A DNA stretch of 64,000 nt from Streptomyces sp. NBC_01217 (GCF_035994185.1 NZ_CP108538.1:8807501-8871500); one strand, 5' to 3'. Counted from the first letter of the stretch, positions 9,247 to 19,185 are shown. Notes: a model not told the origin generated them from the letters alone. A program made the numbers and translations.

Positions 9247-12200
9247 CTAGTCGTCGGCCGCGTCGTGCACGGTCTGGACGAGGGAGGCGCCGCTGCGGCG
9301 GGAGACGAGGATGCCCCGGCCGGGCGGGAGGCGCCGCGCCCGCTGGTCCTGCAGCACCGCTCCCTCACGGGGATCGCCGGACAGCAGCAGCCCGGCGGAG
9401 CCGAGTTCGCGGATCCGGCCGGCCACCGGGTCGGCCATCGAGCGGCTCATCCCGCCGTTCCTGCGGGCGAGCACCACGTGGAAGCCGATCTCGGCGGCCT
9501 GGGTGATGTAGTCGCCCACCGCTGCCAACGGTCCGCGTCCGGTCGCCCCGCCCGAGGCCACCAGGTCGTAGTCGTCCACGACCAGGTACAGCTCGGGCCC
9601 GGCCCACCAGTCGCGCTCCTTCAGCTCGCGCGGGGTGATGCCGGGGGGAGGCATCCGCTCCTTGAGCTTCTCCACGACCTGTGCCACGTAGACGGCGGCG
9701 GCGTCCGGATCCCCGGCCACCGCGCCGACGTAGTCCTCGGGCACCGCGCCGAGCAGTCCGCGCCGGTAGTCGATGACGATGAAGCGCGCGTCCCAGGCCG
9801 ACCGGCGCTTGGTCACCGCGCGCATCCACGAGCGCAAGAACGAGGTCTTGCCCGAGCCGGAGTCGCCGTAGACCAGGAAGTGCGGTCCGTCGGCGTCCAG
9901 ATCGAGGGCCGCGGGAGCCAGGTCGAACTCCCTGATCCCGATCGGCACGGCGCCCGCGGGCAGCGCCTCGACCCCGCCGGGAAGGGCCTGGCAGGCCCCG
10001 TCCAGCTCCTCCGGCGTGATCAGTTCGGCGAGCACCCGCAGCGGCGGGGCGACAGCGCCCTTCCAGCCCGCGACCAGCTCGTCGACCACGACTTCCTGGG
10101 CCTTGGTGAGATTGTCGGTGGACGCCGAACCGTCCAGGCGCGGCAGCGCCGCCTGGAAGAAGTTGCCGGGCGCCGCGAGGCCGCGGCCGGGCACGAACGC
10201 GCGCAGCTGTCTGGCCAGCGGCCGGGAGATCTCCGACTCGGCGGGCTCGGCGAGGCGCAGCTCCAGACGGCCGGTGATGGTGTCGCGCAGGTTGGCCCGC
10301 AGTTCGGCCCAGCGGTTGGCGCTGAGCACCAAATGCACACCCACGTTGAGGCCTCGCACCGCGATGTCGGGGATGACCTCCTCGGCCTCGTCCATGGCCC
10401 CCCGCAGGGCGGCCCAGTTGTCGACGACGAGGACGATGTCGGCGGCGTTGACACCGTCGGGCAGGGACTTCTCGTCACGGAGCCGGCGGAAGTCCGCCGC
10501 GGAGTCGATCCGCAGTTCCTGAAAGAGCCGCTCCCGGTCGTTCACCAGCTGGCGGACCACCGAGAGAGCCCGCCGGGTGCGCGCCTCGTCGTGCCGGGTC
10601 GTGATGCCGGAGACGTGCGGTGCCCGCTCCAGGCCGATGAGGCTGCCGCCGCCGAAGTCGATCCCCAGGAACTGCAGTTCGTCGGGGGTGTGGGTGAGCA
10701 TCGCGCTCACCATGAGCGAGCGCAGGAGGGTGCTCTTGCCGGACTGCGGCGCGCCCACCAGGATCAGGTGCCCCTGCTGGCCGGACAGGTCCAGGAGCAA
10801 GGGGCGCTGCTCCTGGCGGGCGGGCAGGTCCACCACGCCGATCGGGAAGGAGAGGCCGCCGCCCTGGGGCCACATCACGGCGTGGAACCCGCGCTCGCCC
10901 TCGGTGCCGACGGGACCCAGCATCGAGTCGAGTTCCGCCATCGCGGGCAGCGGTGGCAACCACACCTGGTGCACGGGATTGCCGTGCGCCCTCACCCGCT
11001 CCACGGCCACCTGCATCTCGGTGCGCCGACCGGGTAGCGGCCGGGAGAGCGTCACCGAGGGCTCGGCGTCGTCGGTCTCCTCGGCCTGGGCGTCCTCGGC
11101 GGTGCGCATGCGGAACGGCACCGGGGCCGGGGGCGGTCCCGTCACCGGCTCCCGCTCGTCCTCCTCCTGGTAGGCGCCGGATATGTGGGCGACGCGGAAG
11201 CGTTCGTAGAGGGACTCGTCGACCTTCAGGTACGCGGAGCCGGGGATCGAGGGGAGCCGGTAGGCGTCGGGCGTCCCGATCACGGCCCGGCTCTCCTGTG
11301 CGCTGAAGGTGCGCAGACAGATGCGGTACGACAGGTGTGACTCCAGGCCGCGCAGGCGGCCCTCTTCGAGCCGCTGGGTGGCCAGCAGCAGGTGCATGCC
11401 CAGGCTTCGGCCGACTCGTCCGATCTGGACGAAGAGCTCGATGAAATCGGGCCGCTGGGCGAGGAGCTCACCGAACTCGTCGACGACGATCATCAGGTAC
11501 GGCATCGGCTCCAGCGGCCTGCCGTCCAGGTCGGTGCCGCCGCTCGCCTGCAGGATCTGGTACTCGCGGACCGAGTCCACGTTGCCGGCGCTGCGCAGCA
11601 TCTGCTGACGACGCTGCTGCTCGCCCTGCAGCGCAGTGCGGACCCGGTCCACCATCGCCAGGTCGTCGGCGAGGTTGGTGATCAGGCCCGCCACGTGCGG
11701 CAGTTCGGTGACGCCGGCGAAGGTGGCGCCGCCCTTGAAGTCGACCAGGACGAAACTCAGGTGCTCCGGGGCGTGGGTCATGGTCAGACCCGTCACGAGG
11801 GTGCGCAGCAGTTCGCTCTTGCCGGAACCGGTCGCGCCGACGACCAGGCCGTGCGGCCCGACGCCGCCCAGCGCGGACTCCTTGAGATCCAGCACCAGCG
11901 GGGCGCCGTCGCCGGTGAAGCCGATCGGCAGCCGCATCAGCGCCTCGTCCTCGGGCTCCCGCCACAGCTCGGTGGGGTCGAACGAGCCGAGATCCGCCAC
12001 GCCCAGCATCTCGGGCAGGGCGACGGTGCGGGCGAGGACCTGCTCCTGCTCGCCGGACAGCCGCAGTGGCGCCAGCGCCCGGGCCGTCTGCTCGCCGAGC
12101 CGCGGCGGGCACTCGTCGGCGACCGCGTCCCGGACCGACTGGACCAGGGCGGGGTATCGGGTCTCCAGGGTGAGGGTCCCGTCGGCGTCCACCCGGGCGC

Positions 12201-13308
12201 GCGCGTCGACCCGGCTGGGCTCCTCGCTCTCCTTCGTGACCAGGCACACCACGTGCAGACCGCTCTCCGGGCCGGCCTCGGTCAGCAGATCGGCCACCAG
12301 CGGCAGTCGCGCCCATTCCGCGTTCGGCCGGAACCCGTCGAGCACCACCACGAGATGGCGGGAGACCCTGGTCTCGCGCCGCACGCCCAGTGAGCCGGCG
12401 CGCTCCGCGCGTTCCTCGCGCACGCGGTCGACATGGGACTGGAGCAGGTCGGCGATGCCGTCCATGCTCTCCGCCACCATGGGGACGGAGTCCCCGCGGC
12501 CCGGCTGGCGAGCGTGCGGCAGCCACTTCACCCACCCCCAGGAGGGGTCCTCGCCCGCGGTGAGGGCGGCTATCTGGACGTCGTCGGGGGCGTGCAGGAC
12601 GGCGATCTGCAGCAGCATGGATCTGACCTGCTCCGCGGTGCGCTCCTCGGGTCCGAGCACGCTCAGGACACCGGTGTTCGCCAGATCGACCCAGGCCGGC
12701 TGCAGGCCGACGGTCTCGAAGTCGCGGGCGAGCTTCTCGGCGCGGCGGTGCGCCTCGGGATCGTGCTCCGTCGTGGGGTCGCTGTGCCTGCTCAGGGCGA
12801 TACGCATCGCCGGCGTGCCGCTGCCGATCCCCAGCCGCAGCTTCAGGAAGTCCGCGTCGGTGGGCCTGCGCTCCCAGACGCGGCGCGGACCGGTGGTGGC
12901 GATCGCCCACAGCCGCTGGGGGCTCGGGTGCACGAAGGCGCCGACGGCGCGCTGCGCGGCCGCCGACTCCCGTGCCTGGCGTCGGATGTCGCCGAGGTAT
13001 TCGACGTACCGGTCGCGCTGGCGGAACTGCGTGCGTCGACCGGCGTTCTTGGTCTGCATCCTGACCAGGACGGTGACACCGATGGAGACGACGACGAAGC
13101 CGATGCCGAGCATGATCATCCATGGTCGGCCGAAGGTGACCATGTAGGCGGCCATGCTGACGCTGCTGAGGAGCGGCAGCAGCATGTACAGCCAGGTCTG
13201 GGCCTGGTTCTGTGCGACCTTCTGCGGCGGCGGCGCCAGCGAGATCTGCTGGTCCGGGACCGACGGCGGGAACGTCCTGGCCGGGCGGTGGAAATCTGTC
13301 CTGGTCAT
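9247..13308 (-). CDS. eccC: Type VII secretion FtsK/SpoIIIE ATPase EccC (EccCa-EccCb fusion)
   Basis: This is the motor ATPase of ESX secretion; it recognises WXG100 substrates and drives export at the inner membrane. The 1,353-residue protein has two N-terminal membrane helices (about 39-58 and 62-83) and three FtsK-like ATPase domains. Walker A motifs are GATGSGKS (491-498), GAPQSGKST (852-860) and GDSGSGKTS (1148-1156). Walker B is complete in domain 1 (VVDE, Asp610-Glu611), but domains 2 and 3 read VVDNW and VVDDY. This fits the family pattern in which the first ATPase is active and the others regulate or bind substrate. The ATG follows the TAA of the upstream WXG gene with no gap, which implies translational coupling. 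It is a single polypeptide, unlike the split EccCa/EccCb of mycobacterial ESX-1. Confidence 0.96.
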   Translation of the reverse strand: MTRTDFHRPARTFPPSVPDQQISLAPPPQKVAQNQAQTWLYMLLPLLSSVSMAAYMVTFGRPWMIMLGIGFVVVSIGVTVLVRMQTKNAGRRTQFRQRDRYVEYLGDIRRQARESAAAQRAVGAFVHPSPQRLWAIATTGPRRVWERRPTDADFLKLRLGIGSGTPAMRIALSRHSDPTTEHDPEAHRRAEKLARDFETVGLQPAWVDLANTGVLSVLGPEERTAEQVRSMLLQIAVLHAPDDVQIAALTAGEDPSWGWVKWLPHARQPGRGDSVPMVAESMDGIADLLQSHVDRVREERAERAGSLGVRRETRVSRHLVVVLDGFRPNAEWARLPLVADLLTEAGPESGLHVVCLVTKESEEPSRVDARARVDADGTLTLETRYPALVQSVRDAVADECPPRLGEQTARALAPLRLSGEQEQVLARTVALPEMLGVADLGSFDPTELWREPEDEALMRLPIGFTGDGAPLVLDLKESALGGVGPHGLVVGATGSGKSELLRTLVTGLTMTHAPEHLSFVLVDFKGGATFAGVTELPHVAGLITNLADDLAMVDRVRTALQGEQQRRQQMLRSAGNVDSVREYQILQASGGTDLDGRPLEPMPYLMIVVDEFGELLAQRPDFIELFVQIGRVGRSLGMHLLLATQRLEEGRLRGLESHLSYRICLRTFSAQESRAVIGTPDAYRLPSIPGSAYLKVDESLYERFRVAHISGAYQEEDEREPVTGPPPAPVPFRMRTAEDAQAEETDDAEPSVTLSRPLPGRRTEMQVAVERVRAHGNPVHQVWLPPLPAMAELDSMLGPVGTEGERGFHAVMWPQGGGLSFPIGVVDLPARQEQRPLLLDLSGQQGHLILVGAPQSGKSTLLRSLMVSAMLTHTPDELQFLGIDFGGGSLIGLERAPHVSGITTRHDEARTRRALSVVRQLVNDRERLFQELRIDSAADFRRLRDEKSLPDGVNAADIVLVVDNWAALRGAMDEAEEVIPDIAVRGLNVGVHLVLSANRWAELRANLRDTITGRLELRLAEPAESEISRPLARQLRAFVPGRGLAAPGNFFQAALPRLDGSASTDNLTKAQEVVVDELVAGWKGAVAPPLRVLAELITPEELDGACQALPGGVEALPAGAVPIGIREFDLAPAALDLDADGPHFLVYGDSGSGKTSFLRSWMRAVTKRRSAWDARFIVIDYRRGLLGAVPEDYVGAVAGDPDAAAVYVAQVVEKLKERMPPPGITPRELKERDWWAGPELYLVVDDYDLVASGGATGRGPLAAVGDYITQAAEIGFHVVLARRNGGMSRSMADPVAGRIRELGSAGLLLSGDPREGAVLQDQRARRLPPGRGILVSRRSGASLVQTVHDAADD

Positions 13309-13737
13309 TTAGTTCGGGAAGTCCTGAGTGATGGGGAAGCCGGGTCCGGTGTGGTCCGACGGGCCGGTGTCGCCACCGGACGGAACCGCGAGCTCATTGG
13401 AGAAATTGACGAATGCGGATTCCAGCTCGAGTTCCAGGTGGCTGAATCCGACGGCCGTTCCGAGGATTCCTCCGGCGAGGGCGGGAAGGACGCCGATCTG
13501 GCCGTCCTTCTCGCCGAACATCTGCCGCATCACCCGTGTCCAGCGTTCGCCGAATTCATGCGCCTCATCGGCGCTGGGCGCCACCCACCCCAATTTCAGG
13601 GCGGCGGCGGTGTTGTTGATCCGCACGATCGCTTCACCGATCTCGTTGGCGAGCGACATCAGACTGCCGCCCTCCGCGCCGAGCGTCTGCGGGTCGATCT
13701 TTATCGAGCTGATGTCGTAGTCGACGCTCTCGGGCAT
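13309..13737 (-). CDS. WXG100-like protein encoded directly before eccC
   Basis: This is a 142-residue protein with a predicted helical hairpin and a WVAP turn near residue 51, where WXG100 proteins carry WxG. A Gly/Ala-rich stretch (about 86-100) and a Pro/Gly-rich tail follow. Its stop codon abuts the eccC ATG, so the two are almost certainly cotranscribed and coupled. A CGGAGG ribosome site lies 8 nt before the ATG. It is longer than typical 100-residue Esx proteins and lacks an exact WxG, so it may be a divergent substrate or a secretion-associated partner. Confidence 0.75.
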   Translation of the reverse strand: MPESVDYDISSIKIDPQTLGAEGGSLMSLANEIGEAIVRINNTAAALKLGWVAPSADEAHEFGERWTRVMRQMFGEKDGQIGVLPALAGGILGTAVGFSHLELELESAFVNFSNELAVPSGGDTGPSDHTGPGFPITQDFPN

Positions 13738-13739
13738 GG

Positions 13740-14216
13740 TCAGCCTCCGGAATTCTGGGTGTTGGCGTGCTCGGCGGCTGCGTAGTTGTCATAGGCGGTC
13801 TGCATGCGGCTCGCCATGTCCCGCAGTAGTGCCTCCAGTTCGCGAGAGGCCCTCGCGAACCAGCTCGACATCACCTCGAACGACGACGCGGAAGGACTCT
13901 GCCAGGAGGTGTGGGCCGCCTCGAAATGGTTCTCGATCTGGCCGATCAGGCCCGATATCTGCTCGCTCTCCCCCCGTACGACACCGATCGCACGCCTGAG
14001 TTCGCCCAGCGCGACCTGGAACTCGCCCGGGGACATCGTGCCGCCTTGGCCACCTGAATTATTGCGACTGCCGCCCGAGCCCTTCTCTTTCGCGACCAGC
14101 ACCTTTCCGCCGACCTCGGCGGGTTGCCGCACCGCACGAGCGAGCGGTTCCGCTTCGAGGGCCCCCGTTCGAAGTGACGCGGTCAATGCGGCAGTGTCCC
14201 CTGTCGGCGTCGCCAT
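13740..14216 (-). CDS. WXG100-family protein with N-terminal extension
   Basis: The 158-residue protein carries a WXG100-like helical hairpin in its C-terminal 95 residues, with WQS at the turn (in HTSWQSPSASS) and an Ala/Asn-rich end. The first 55 residues are a basic, Gly/Ser-rich extension. An AAGGAG site lies 8 nt before the ATG. Only 2 nt separate it from the next WXG-like gene, so 14216-9247 reads as a WXG-WXG-eccC operon. A second secreted heterodimer, distinct from the pair at 19.2-19.9 kb, is the likely role. Confidence 0.75.
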   Translation of the reverse strand: MATPTGDTAALTASLRTGALEAEPLARAVRQPAEVGGKVLVAKEKGSGGSRNNSGGQGGTMSPGEFQVALGELRRAIGVVRGESEQISGLIGQIENHFEAAHTSWQSPSASSFEVMSSWFARASRELEALLRDMASRMQTAYDNYAAAEHANTQNSGG

Positions 14217-14391
14217 GAGTCATGCTCCTTTTACGTTGCCCGCCGGCCGCAGGCCGCGGATCTCCGCTCTCGAAGTCCCGGCTCGATTTTTTCTTGGCCG
14301 GACTTCGGTATGACAAACTGATACGCGTCGGCAACTGCCGACCGGAGCGCCGGCCCTGTCCGGCCGGCGGACGCGCATACGGGAGAAGAGA
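14217..14391. promoter_or_regulatory. Divergent promoter region
   Basis: The 175-bp gap separates the minus-strand WXG-WXG-eccC genes from the plus-strand gene at 14392. It must hold promoters for both directions. Its centre is relatively AT-rich (around 14285-14325), but I could not assign -35/-10 boxes with confidence. Confidence 0.45.
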
Positions 14392-15015
14392 ATGCCTAAT
14401 CCCCAGCAGAACCACTCCGGCTCCACCGGAGCGGGCGACGGCGACGACCCCGACGCCGGAAAGGACCTCGGCAATACCGTCCCCACCATGTCGGTCGGTT
14501 GGGACACTCCGCCCAGCTTCAACGTCGACCCGGGCGGCCAGACCGGCGGCCAGTCGGCGAGCGACGTGGTCGACAGCGGCCCGATCCGCTTCGACGCGGG
14601 CACGGTACGTGCGACCGAGAACACCCTGCTGGCCCAGAGCCGCAACGCAGTCTTCAACTACGAGGCGCTGCGCCAGAAGGTCGACGGCGCTGTGCACGGG
14701 CAGTTCTGGGGCCCCGCCGCCCCGCCCCCGCCCATCTCCTCGGGTCAGTACACGGGCGGCCAGACCCCCGGGGGGACCGGCTGGTCCCCGTCGCCGCAGG
14801 AGAGCGACGACAACGACCAGCGCACGCTCGCCGAGATCGGCGAGGAGTTCGCCCGGCACATCAACCCGGCGATGCAGAAGGCCCTGGCCATGCAGAGCAA
14901 CTCCCTGGAGCTGCTCGGCAACTTCATCGCCATGATCAACAACGCGGGCCAGTCCTACGCCCGTGTCGACCGGGCCTCGCGCTTCCCCGAACCTCCGGGC
15001 TCCGTCACCGGCTGA
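14392..15015 (+). CDS. Uncharacterised type VII-locus protein
   Basis: This 207-residue acidic, Pro/Gly-rich protein begins with a disordered stretch of about 60 residues. Helical segments follow (about 68-100 and 140-190) around a FWGPAAPPPP linker. There is no signal peptide or membrane helix. GGGAGAAG lies just before the ATG. It is the only plus-strand gene in the secretion locus and ends 32 nt before the convergent beta-helix/AAA gene. Its place and helical content suggest a PPE/EspB-like secreted partner or a chaperone; I do not recognise a named family. Confidence 0.7.
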   Translation: MPNPQQNHSGSTGAGDGDDPDAGKDLGNTVPTMSVGWDTPPSFNVDPGGQTGGQSASDVVDSGPIRFDAGTVRATENTLLAQSRNAVFNYEALRQKVDGAVHGQFWGPAAPPPPISSGQYTGGQTPGGTGWSPSPQESDDNDQRTLAEIGEEFARHINPAMQKALAMQSNSLELLGNFIAMINNAGQSYARVDRASRFPEPPGSVTG

Positions 15016-15047
15016 GCAGGGCGCCGCGTGCCCGCGGTGCCGGGCCA

Positions 15048-17750
15048 TCAGGCCACCACCGTGGGCACGTCGGCCGGCAGCAGCACCGTCAGGTCCTCGT
15101 CGCCGACCTCGGCCAGGTCGGCCACCCGCATGGCGTGCCGCTCGGTCATCTGCTGGAAGGCCTGGCGGGCGGTGCGCCCGTTGCCGAAACGCTCCGTCCG
15201 CTCGATGGAGTCGAAGTGGGTCAGCAGCGCCGCCGCCGTCTCCTCGCCGAGCCGGTACTCGTGCTGGGACGCCTGGTGTTCCACGATCCGCACCAGGTCC
15301 GTCGACGCGTAGTCGTCGAAGCGCAGTGTGCGGGTGAAGCGTGAGGCCAGACCAGGGTTGGAGTCGATGAAGCGCTCCATGTCCTCCGGGTAGCCGGCCG
15401 CGATCACCACCACGTCGTCGCGGTGGTCCTCCATCAGCTTCACCAGGGTGGAGACGGCCTCCTGCCCGAAGTCGTTGCTCTGCCCCGCCGGTGCCAGGGC
15501 GTACGCCTCGTCGATGAACAGCACGCCGCCCAGCGCCTGCCGGAAGACCGCGGTGGTCTTCGGCCCGGTGTGGCCGACGTACTCGCCCACCAGCGCGCTG
15601 CGGTCGGCCTCCACCAGGTGTCCACTGGCCAGCAGCCCGAGCGCCGCGAGCAGGCGACCGTAGAGCCGCGCCACCGTCGTCTTGCCGGTGCCCGGGTTGC
15701 CGGCGAAGATCAGGTGTCGGCTCAGCGGCGGAGGCTGCAGCCCCGCCTCCTGACGTCGCTTGACCATCTGCATCAGCTTGGCCATGGAGGCCACTTCGCG
15801 CTTGACGCCCTCCAGACCCACCAGCCGCTCGAGTTCGGCCAGCAGCTCCGGCAACCGGTCCTCGCCGACCCGCTCCTGGACGCTTACCTCGGCGGCCTGC
15901 CCGCCGGCCGCGCCGCGCGCGGCACCCACCGCGCCCACCGCGGCGGCCACTTCGCCCTTGTCGGCCGTCGGCATGGTGGCGGACTTGACGTTGCTGCTGC
16001 GGCACTGCTCGAAACGGGCCGCCGCGTCGTCGGCCTGCGACAGGTCCTCGTCCGTGTCGTGCACCAGGCACCGGCGCAGCACGGGGGAGGCCTTCGCCCC
16101 CACGTGCACCGCCGGATAGCCGGTGGCGGAGACCGCGCAGTCCTCCAGCAGCCCCTCGGCGCCGTCGCCCACGTATACGCCGTTCTTCGCGGCGCCCGCG
16201 ATCGTCACCGACCGCACCCGGGGCTTGGCCCCGGTCCAGATCACCAGTCCGCTGCCCTTGGCGTCGGCTATGGTCAGTTCCTCGATCCAGGGCTCACTGC
16301 GCTCGTCGAGGAAGACTCCGGCCGACCCCGAGCCGTCGACCCGCCCGCCGAGCACCACCGCGCCGGTACCGGCGGCGATCTCGATGCCCGTCTTCGAGGG
16401 CCGGAGCACCTCGCAGCCCTCCAGCAGTGGCCGGTGCCGGCTGTCCAGGCGGATGCCGGTCTCCGTCTCGCTGATCACGCACCGGCGCAGCACCGCGTCG
16501 GCGTCCTTGATGTCGACGCCCGTCATCCGCGCCCGCTCCACCCGGGTGTCCTCGGCGGTGAAGTCCGCCGCACCCTCCACCCGCACCGCGTGCTGCGCGC
16601 TGTCCCGCACCGTGCAGGAACGCAGTTCCACGCGGGCGCTTCCGGCGAAGTGCAGGGCCGTGTACGCGGTGGTGGAGATCTCGCACTCGGTGAGCCGGAC
16701 AGTGCAGCGGTCCGTCGCGTGCACGCCGTTGGCCCCGGTACGGGCCACGGTGCCGCGGTGCACCTGCAAATCGGCGCCCTCCACGGCGGCCAGGCCGGTC
16801 CCGGGCACATCGACCACGCGTGTCTGGTCGAGCTCCACCCGGCCGGTGCCCATGACGATCACCCCCGCTCCGCCCGTCTCCCGGATGTGGCAGTCGTGTA
16901 TCCGGAGCTCGGCGGCGCCGCCCGCCAGTACGCCTTCTCGCCCGGTCCGGAAGATCTCGCACTTCTCCAGCCGGATCCGCAGGTCCTCGCGGCCGGCCGC
17001 TGCGGCGTCCCCCTCGGCGGCGGATTCCGAGGCGGCGGCCGCGGCGCGGGGGGCGTCGGCGATCCGCACCCCCTGGGCCTTCGTGTCATGCAGCCGACAG
17101 CCGCGCAGCAGGGGGCGCGCCGGGGTCTGCACCAGCAGCGCCGCGTCGCCGACGTGCCGGATCGTGCAGTCGTCGAAGGTGCCCCGGGACTCCCCGGTCA
17201 ACACGATGCCGCACCCGGCGACCCGTTCGACGGTGGTGCGGCGCATCTCCACCCGGGCGGCGTCGCTCAGCGTCATGCCGTGCCCGGCCGTCGACCGGAT
17301 CACGCAGTCCTCGAGGACCGCGGCCGCGGTTCCGGTGATGTGGACACCGGGGCCTTCGGTGTCCTCGATGGTGCACGAGCGCAGTTCGGCGGCGTCGCGG
17401 GTGACTTCGACCCGGCCGCCGGACACCGCGCAGTGGTCGAGCACCGGCGCGCCGCCGCCGACGAGCACCGCTGGTCCTTCGCGGTCCGTACCGCCCTCGA
17501 GCGTCAGCTCTCGCAGCACGGGCGCGCCGCCGCTCACACTGGCGGCGGGGCCGTGCGCGGCCACGATGCGCACCGTGCCGGGGCCCTTCTCCGCGACGAC
17601 GGTGACGTCGCGGTCCAGGACCAGGGACTCGCGGTAGACCCCCGGCTGGACGTGGATCACCGTGCCCTCACCGGCTGCCCGGACGGCGGCCGTGACGGTG
17701 CGGTAGGTGCCCCAGCCTCGGTCCGCCACCCGCAGCGCGTTGCGCTTCAC
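15048..17750 (-). CDS. Right-handed beta-helix repeat / CbbX-type AAA+ ATPase fusion (EccA-like)
   Basis: The 900-residue protein has two modules. Residues about 1-600 are repeated parallel beta-helix rungs rich in alternating hydrophobic residues, Gly and Cys. Residues about 640-900 are a CbbX/EccA-type AAA+ domain with Walker A GNPGTGKTT (684-692), Walker B VLFIDEAYAL (743-752) and a conserved SRF segment. EccA proteins normally carry TPR repeats before the AAA+ domain; here a beta-helix takes their place. A GTG start at 17750, with GGAG 10 nt upstream, lies 28 nt after the eccD stop; the longer frame from 17828 would overlap eccD. A chaperone-like unfoldase for type VII substrates is the likely role. 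Confidence 0.85.
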   Translation of the reverse strand: MKRNALRVADRGWGTYRTVTAAVRAAGEGTVIHVQPGVYRESLVLDRDVTVVAEKGPGTVRIVAAHGPAASVSGGAPVLRELTLEGGTDREGPAVLVGGGAPVLDHCAVSGGRVEVTRDAAELRSCTIEDTEGPGVHITGTAAAVLEDCVIRSTAGHGMTLSDAARVEMRRTTVERVAGCGIVLTGESRGTFDDCTIRHVGDAALLVQTPARPLLRGCRLHDTKAQGVRIADAPRAAAAASESAAEGDAAAAGREDLRIRLEKCEIFRTGREGVLAGGAAELRIHDCHIRETGGAGVIVMGTGRVELDQTRVVDVPGTGLAAVEGADLQVHRGTVARTGANGVHATDRCTVRLTECEISTTAYTALHFAGSARVELRSCTVRDSAQHAVRVEGAADFTAEDTRVERARMTGVDIKDADAVLRRCVISETETGIRLDSRHRPLLEGCEVLRPSKTGIEIAAGTGAVVLGGRVDGSGSAGVFLDERSEPWIEELTIADAKGSGLVIWTGAKPRVRSVTIAGAAKNGVYVGDGAEGLLEDCAVSATGYPAVHVGAKASPVLRRCLVHDTDEDLSQADDAAARFEQCRSSNVKSATMPTADKGEVAAAVGAVGAARGAAGGQAAEVSVQERVGEDRLPELLAELERLVGLEGVKREVASMAKLMQMVKRRQEAGLQPPPLSRHLIFAGNPGTGKTTVARLYGRLLAALGLLASGHLVEADRSALVGEYVGHTGPKTTAVFRQALGGVLFIDEAYALAPAGQSNDFGQEAVSTLVKLMEDHRDDVVVIAAGYPEDMERFIDSNPGLASRFTRTLRFDDYASTDLVRIVEHQASQHEYRLGEETAAALLTHFDSIERTERFGNGRTARQAFQQMTERHAMRVADLAEVGDEDLTVLLPADVPTVVA

Positions 17751-17778
17751 CGGTGCCGCACTCCGTTCCCCGAACCCG

Positions 17779-19137
17779 TCACGGCGTCTGTCCCGAGTGC
17801 AGCAGCGACGTGTAGACGCCGAAGACACCCACCGCGAGCGGCACGGAGATCACCAGGAAGAACCCGGCGAGCGGGTCGATCCAGGAGGGGCGTTCCTCGG
17901 TGGCGTCCGCGCGGAACACCCTGCTCAGGCCGAAGGCCAGGGCGAGCACGGCCGCGCCGAGCAGCGCGACGGGACCGGTCCAGATCGGTGCGCCGAAGTT
18001 GCCCGGGGCCTTGATCACTGCGGTCGCCAGGCCGATCGTTCCCGCGGCCACCAAGGGGACGACCGCCGCAGCTATGGTCAGCCGCCCCGCCCGCAGGATG
18101 AGCGTGAGGCCGAGGCAGCCGGTCAGGGCCACCGCGAAGGACTGGTGCGCGGAGCCCAGGACCATCAGACACGCGGCGACGACGAGGGATCCCAGGGTGT
18201 TCGTTCCGATAAGCAGCCGCTGTCCCCGCTTCACCAGGTGCAGCACGCCGGCCTCGTCGGCGTAGGCGTCCGCGCCGCCGGAGTCCGGCCCGGCCAGGAC
18301 CGCGAAGTGCCCGGCGGCCTTGGGGGCGGCGCCGAGCACGGCCATCATCGTGATGGCCACCACGGCGGAGGCCTCCAGCAACGTGACCTGGCCGAGGGTC
18401 AGGCTCGCGGTCAGTACGAGGGCAAGGACGGTGATCGCCACTGCCATCAGCGTCGTCGCGTGGCGGACGGCCAGCAGGCCGGCGAGCGCGCCGATCACGC
18501 CCCCGACACTCAACGCCAGCAACATGGAACCGGTGTTCACCGTCGCCACCGGTACGGAGGCGGCGGCCACAGCGAGCAGCGGAACGGCCGAGTACGCGAT
18601 GATCAGCCGCAGGCCCAGCGGGAGCGACCAGCGCTGGCGGGTGGCGTGCCAGGTCAGCAGGGTCAGCGAGAACGCGACGACCATCGCGCCGACGCCGGTG
18701 GCCGGCCGGATGGTGGCGCCGACGTCCGACCAGGTCAGCGTCACGAACCCCGCGATGAGGGTCAGGATGCCGAGGACCAGGGTGGTGTAGGCACGCGGCC
18801 GCCAACCCCACACGGCGACGTCGTCGCCGACCTTCCCGACCGACTCCTCGAGGTCGGTGACCACGGGCTCGTCGAACTCCCCCACGGCAGCGTCCCGCAG
18901 GTACAGCGTGGCGCCGTCCGCGACGCCGGACTCCCGCAGGGAGGCCTCCGGCGAGAACGGCGGGGCGCCGGGCAGGGCCAGCGACCAGACCGGAGGAAAG
19001 GTTTCGTCAAACTCCACCTGACCCACGAGTCCGAGCAAGGTCGGGGTGTACTCGGCGATGGCCGCGTGCGCGGGCACCGCGAGGTCCACCCGCCGCCGCG
19101 CTCCCACCACGGTCACATGGCAGCGTTCATTCTCCAC
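17779..19137 (-). CDS. eccD: Type VII secretion integral membrane protein EccD
   Basis: EccD forms the membrane vestibule of the ESX translocon. The 452-residue protein has an N-terminal ubiquitin-like (YukD-type) cytosolic domain of about 90 residues, then about eleven hydrophobic segments from residue 115 to the C-terminus. This matches the family layout. The start is GTG at 19137, with AAGGA about 9 nt upstream. It lies 48 nt after a WXG100 gene and just before the beta-helix/AAA gene, so the four genes from 19942 to 15048 form one likely operon. Confidence 0.93.
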   Translation of the reverse strand: MENERCHVTVVGARRRVDLAVPAHAAIAEYTPTLLGLVGQVEFDETFPPVWSLALPGAPPFSPEASLRESGVADGATLYLRDAAVGEFDEPVVTDLEESVGKVGDDVAVWGWRPRAYTTLVLGILTLIAGFVTLTWSDVGATIRPATGVGAMVVAFSLTLLTWHATRQRWSLPLGLRLIIAYSAVPLLAVAAASVPVATVNTGSMLLALSVGGVIGALAGLLAVRHATTLMAVAITVLALVLTASLTLGQVTLLEASAVVAITMMAVLGAAPKAAGHFAVLAGPDSGGADAYADEAGVLHLVKRGQRLLIGTNTLGSLVVAACLMVLGSAHQSFAVALTGCLGLTLILRAGRLTIAAAVVPLVAAGTIGLATAVIKAPGNFGAPIWTGPVALLGAAVLALAFGLSRVFRADATEERPSWIDPLAGFFLVISVPLAVGVFGVYTSLLHSGQTP

Positions 19138-19185
19138 TGGGCGTCGTCCTTGTCACACGTCGGCATGAGCCGGCTCTGTCGGGGG

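Noticed and set aside
14059..16071. A 670-codon minus-strand frame
   Set aside because: It crosses several better-supported genes in another phase, and its Arg/Gly-rich product has no recognisable domain; the AAA+ motifs are in the 15048-17750 frame.
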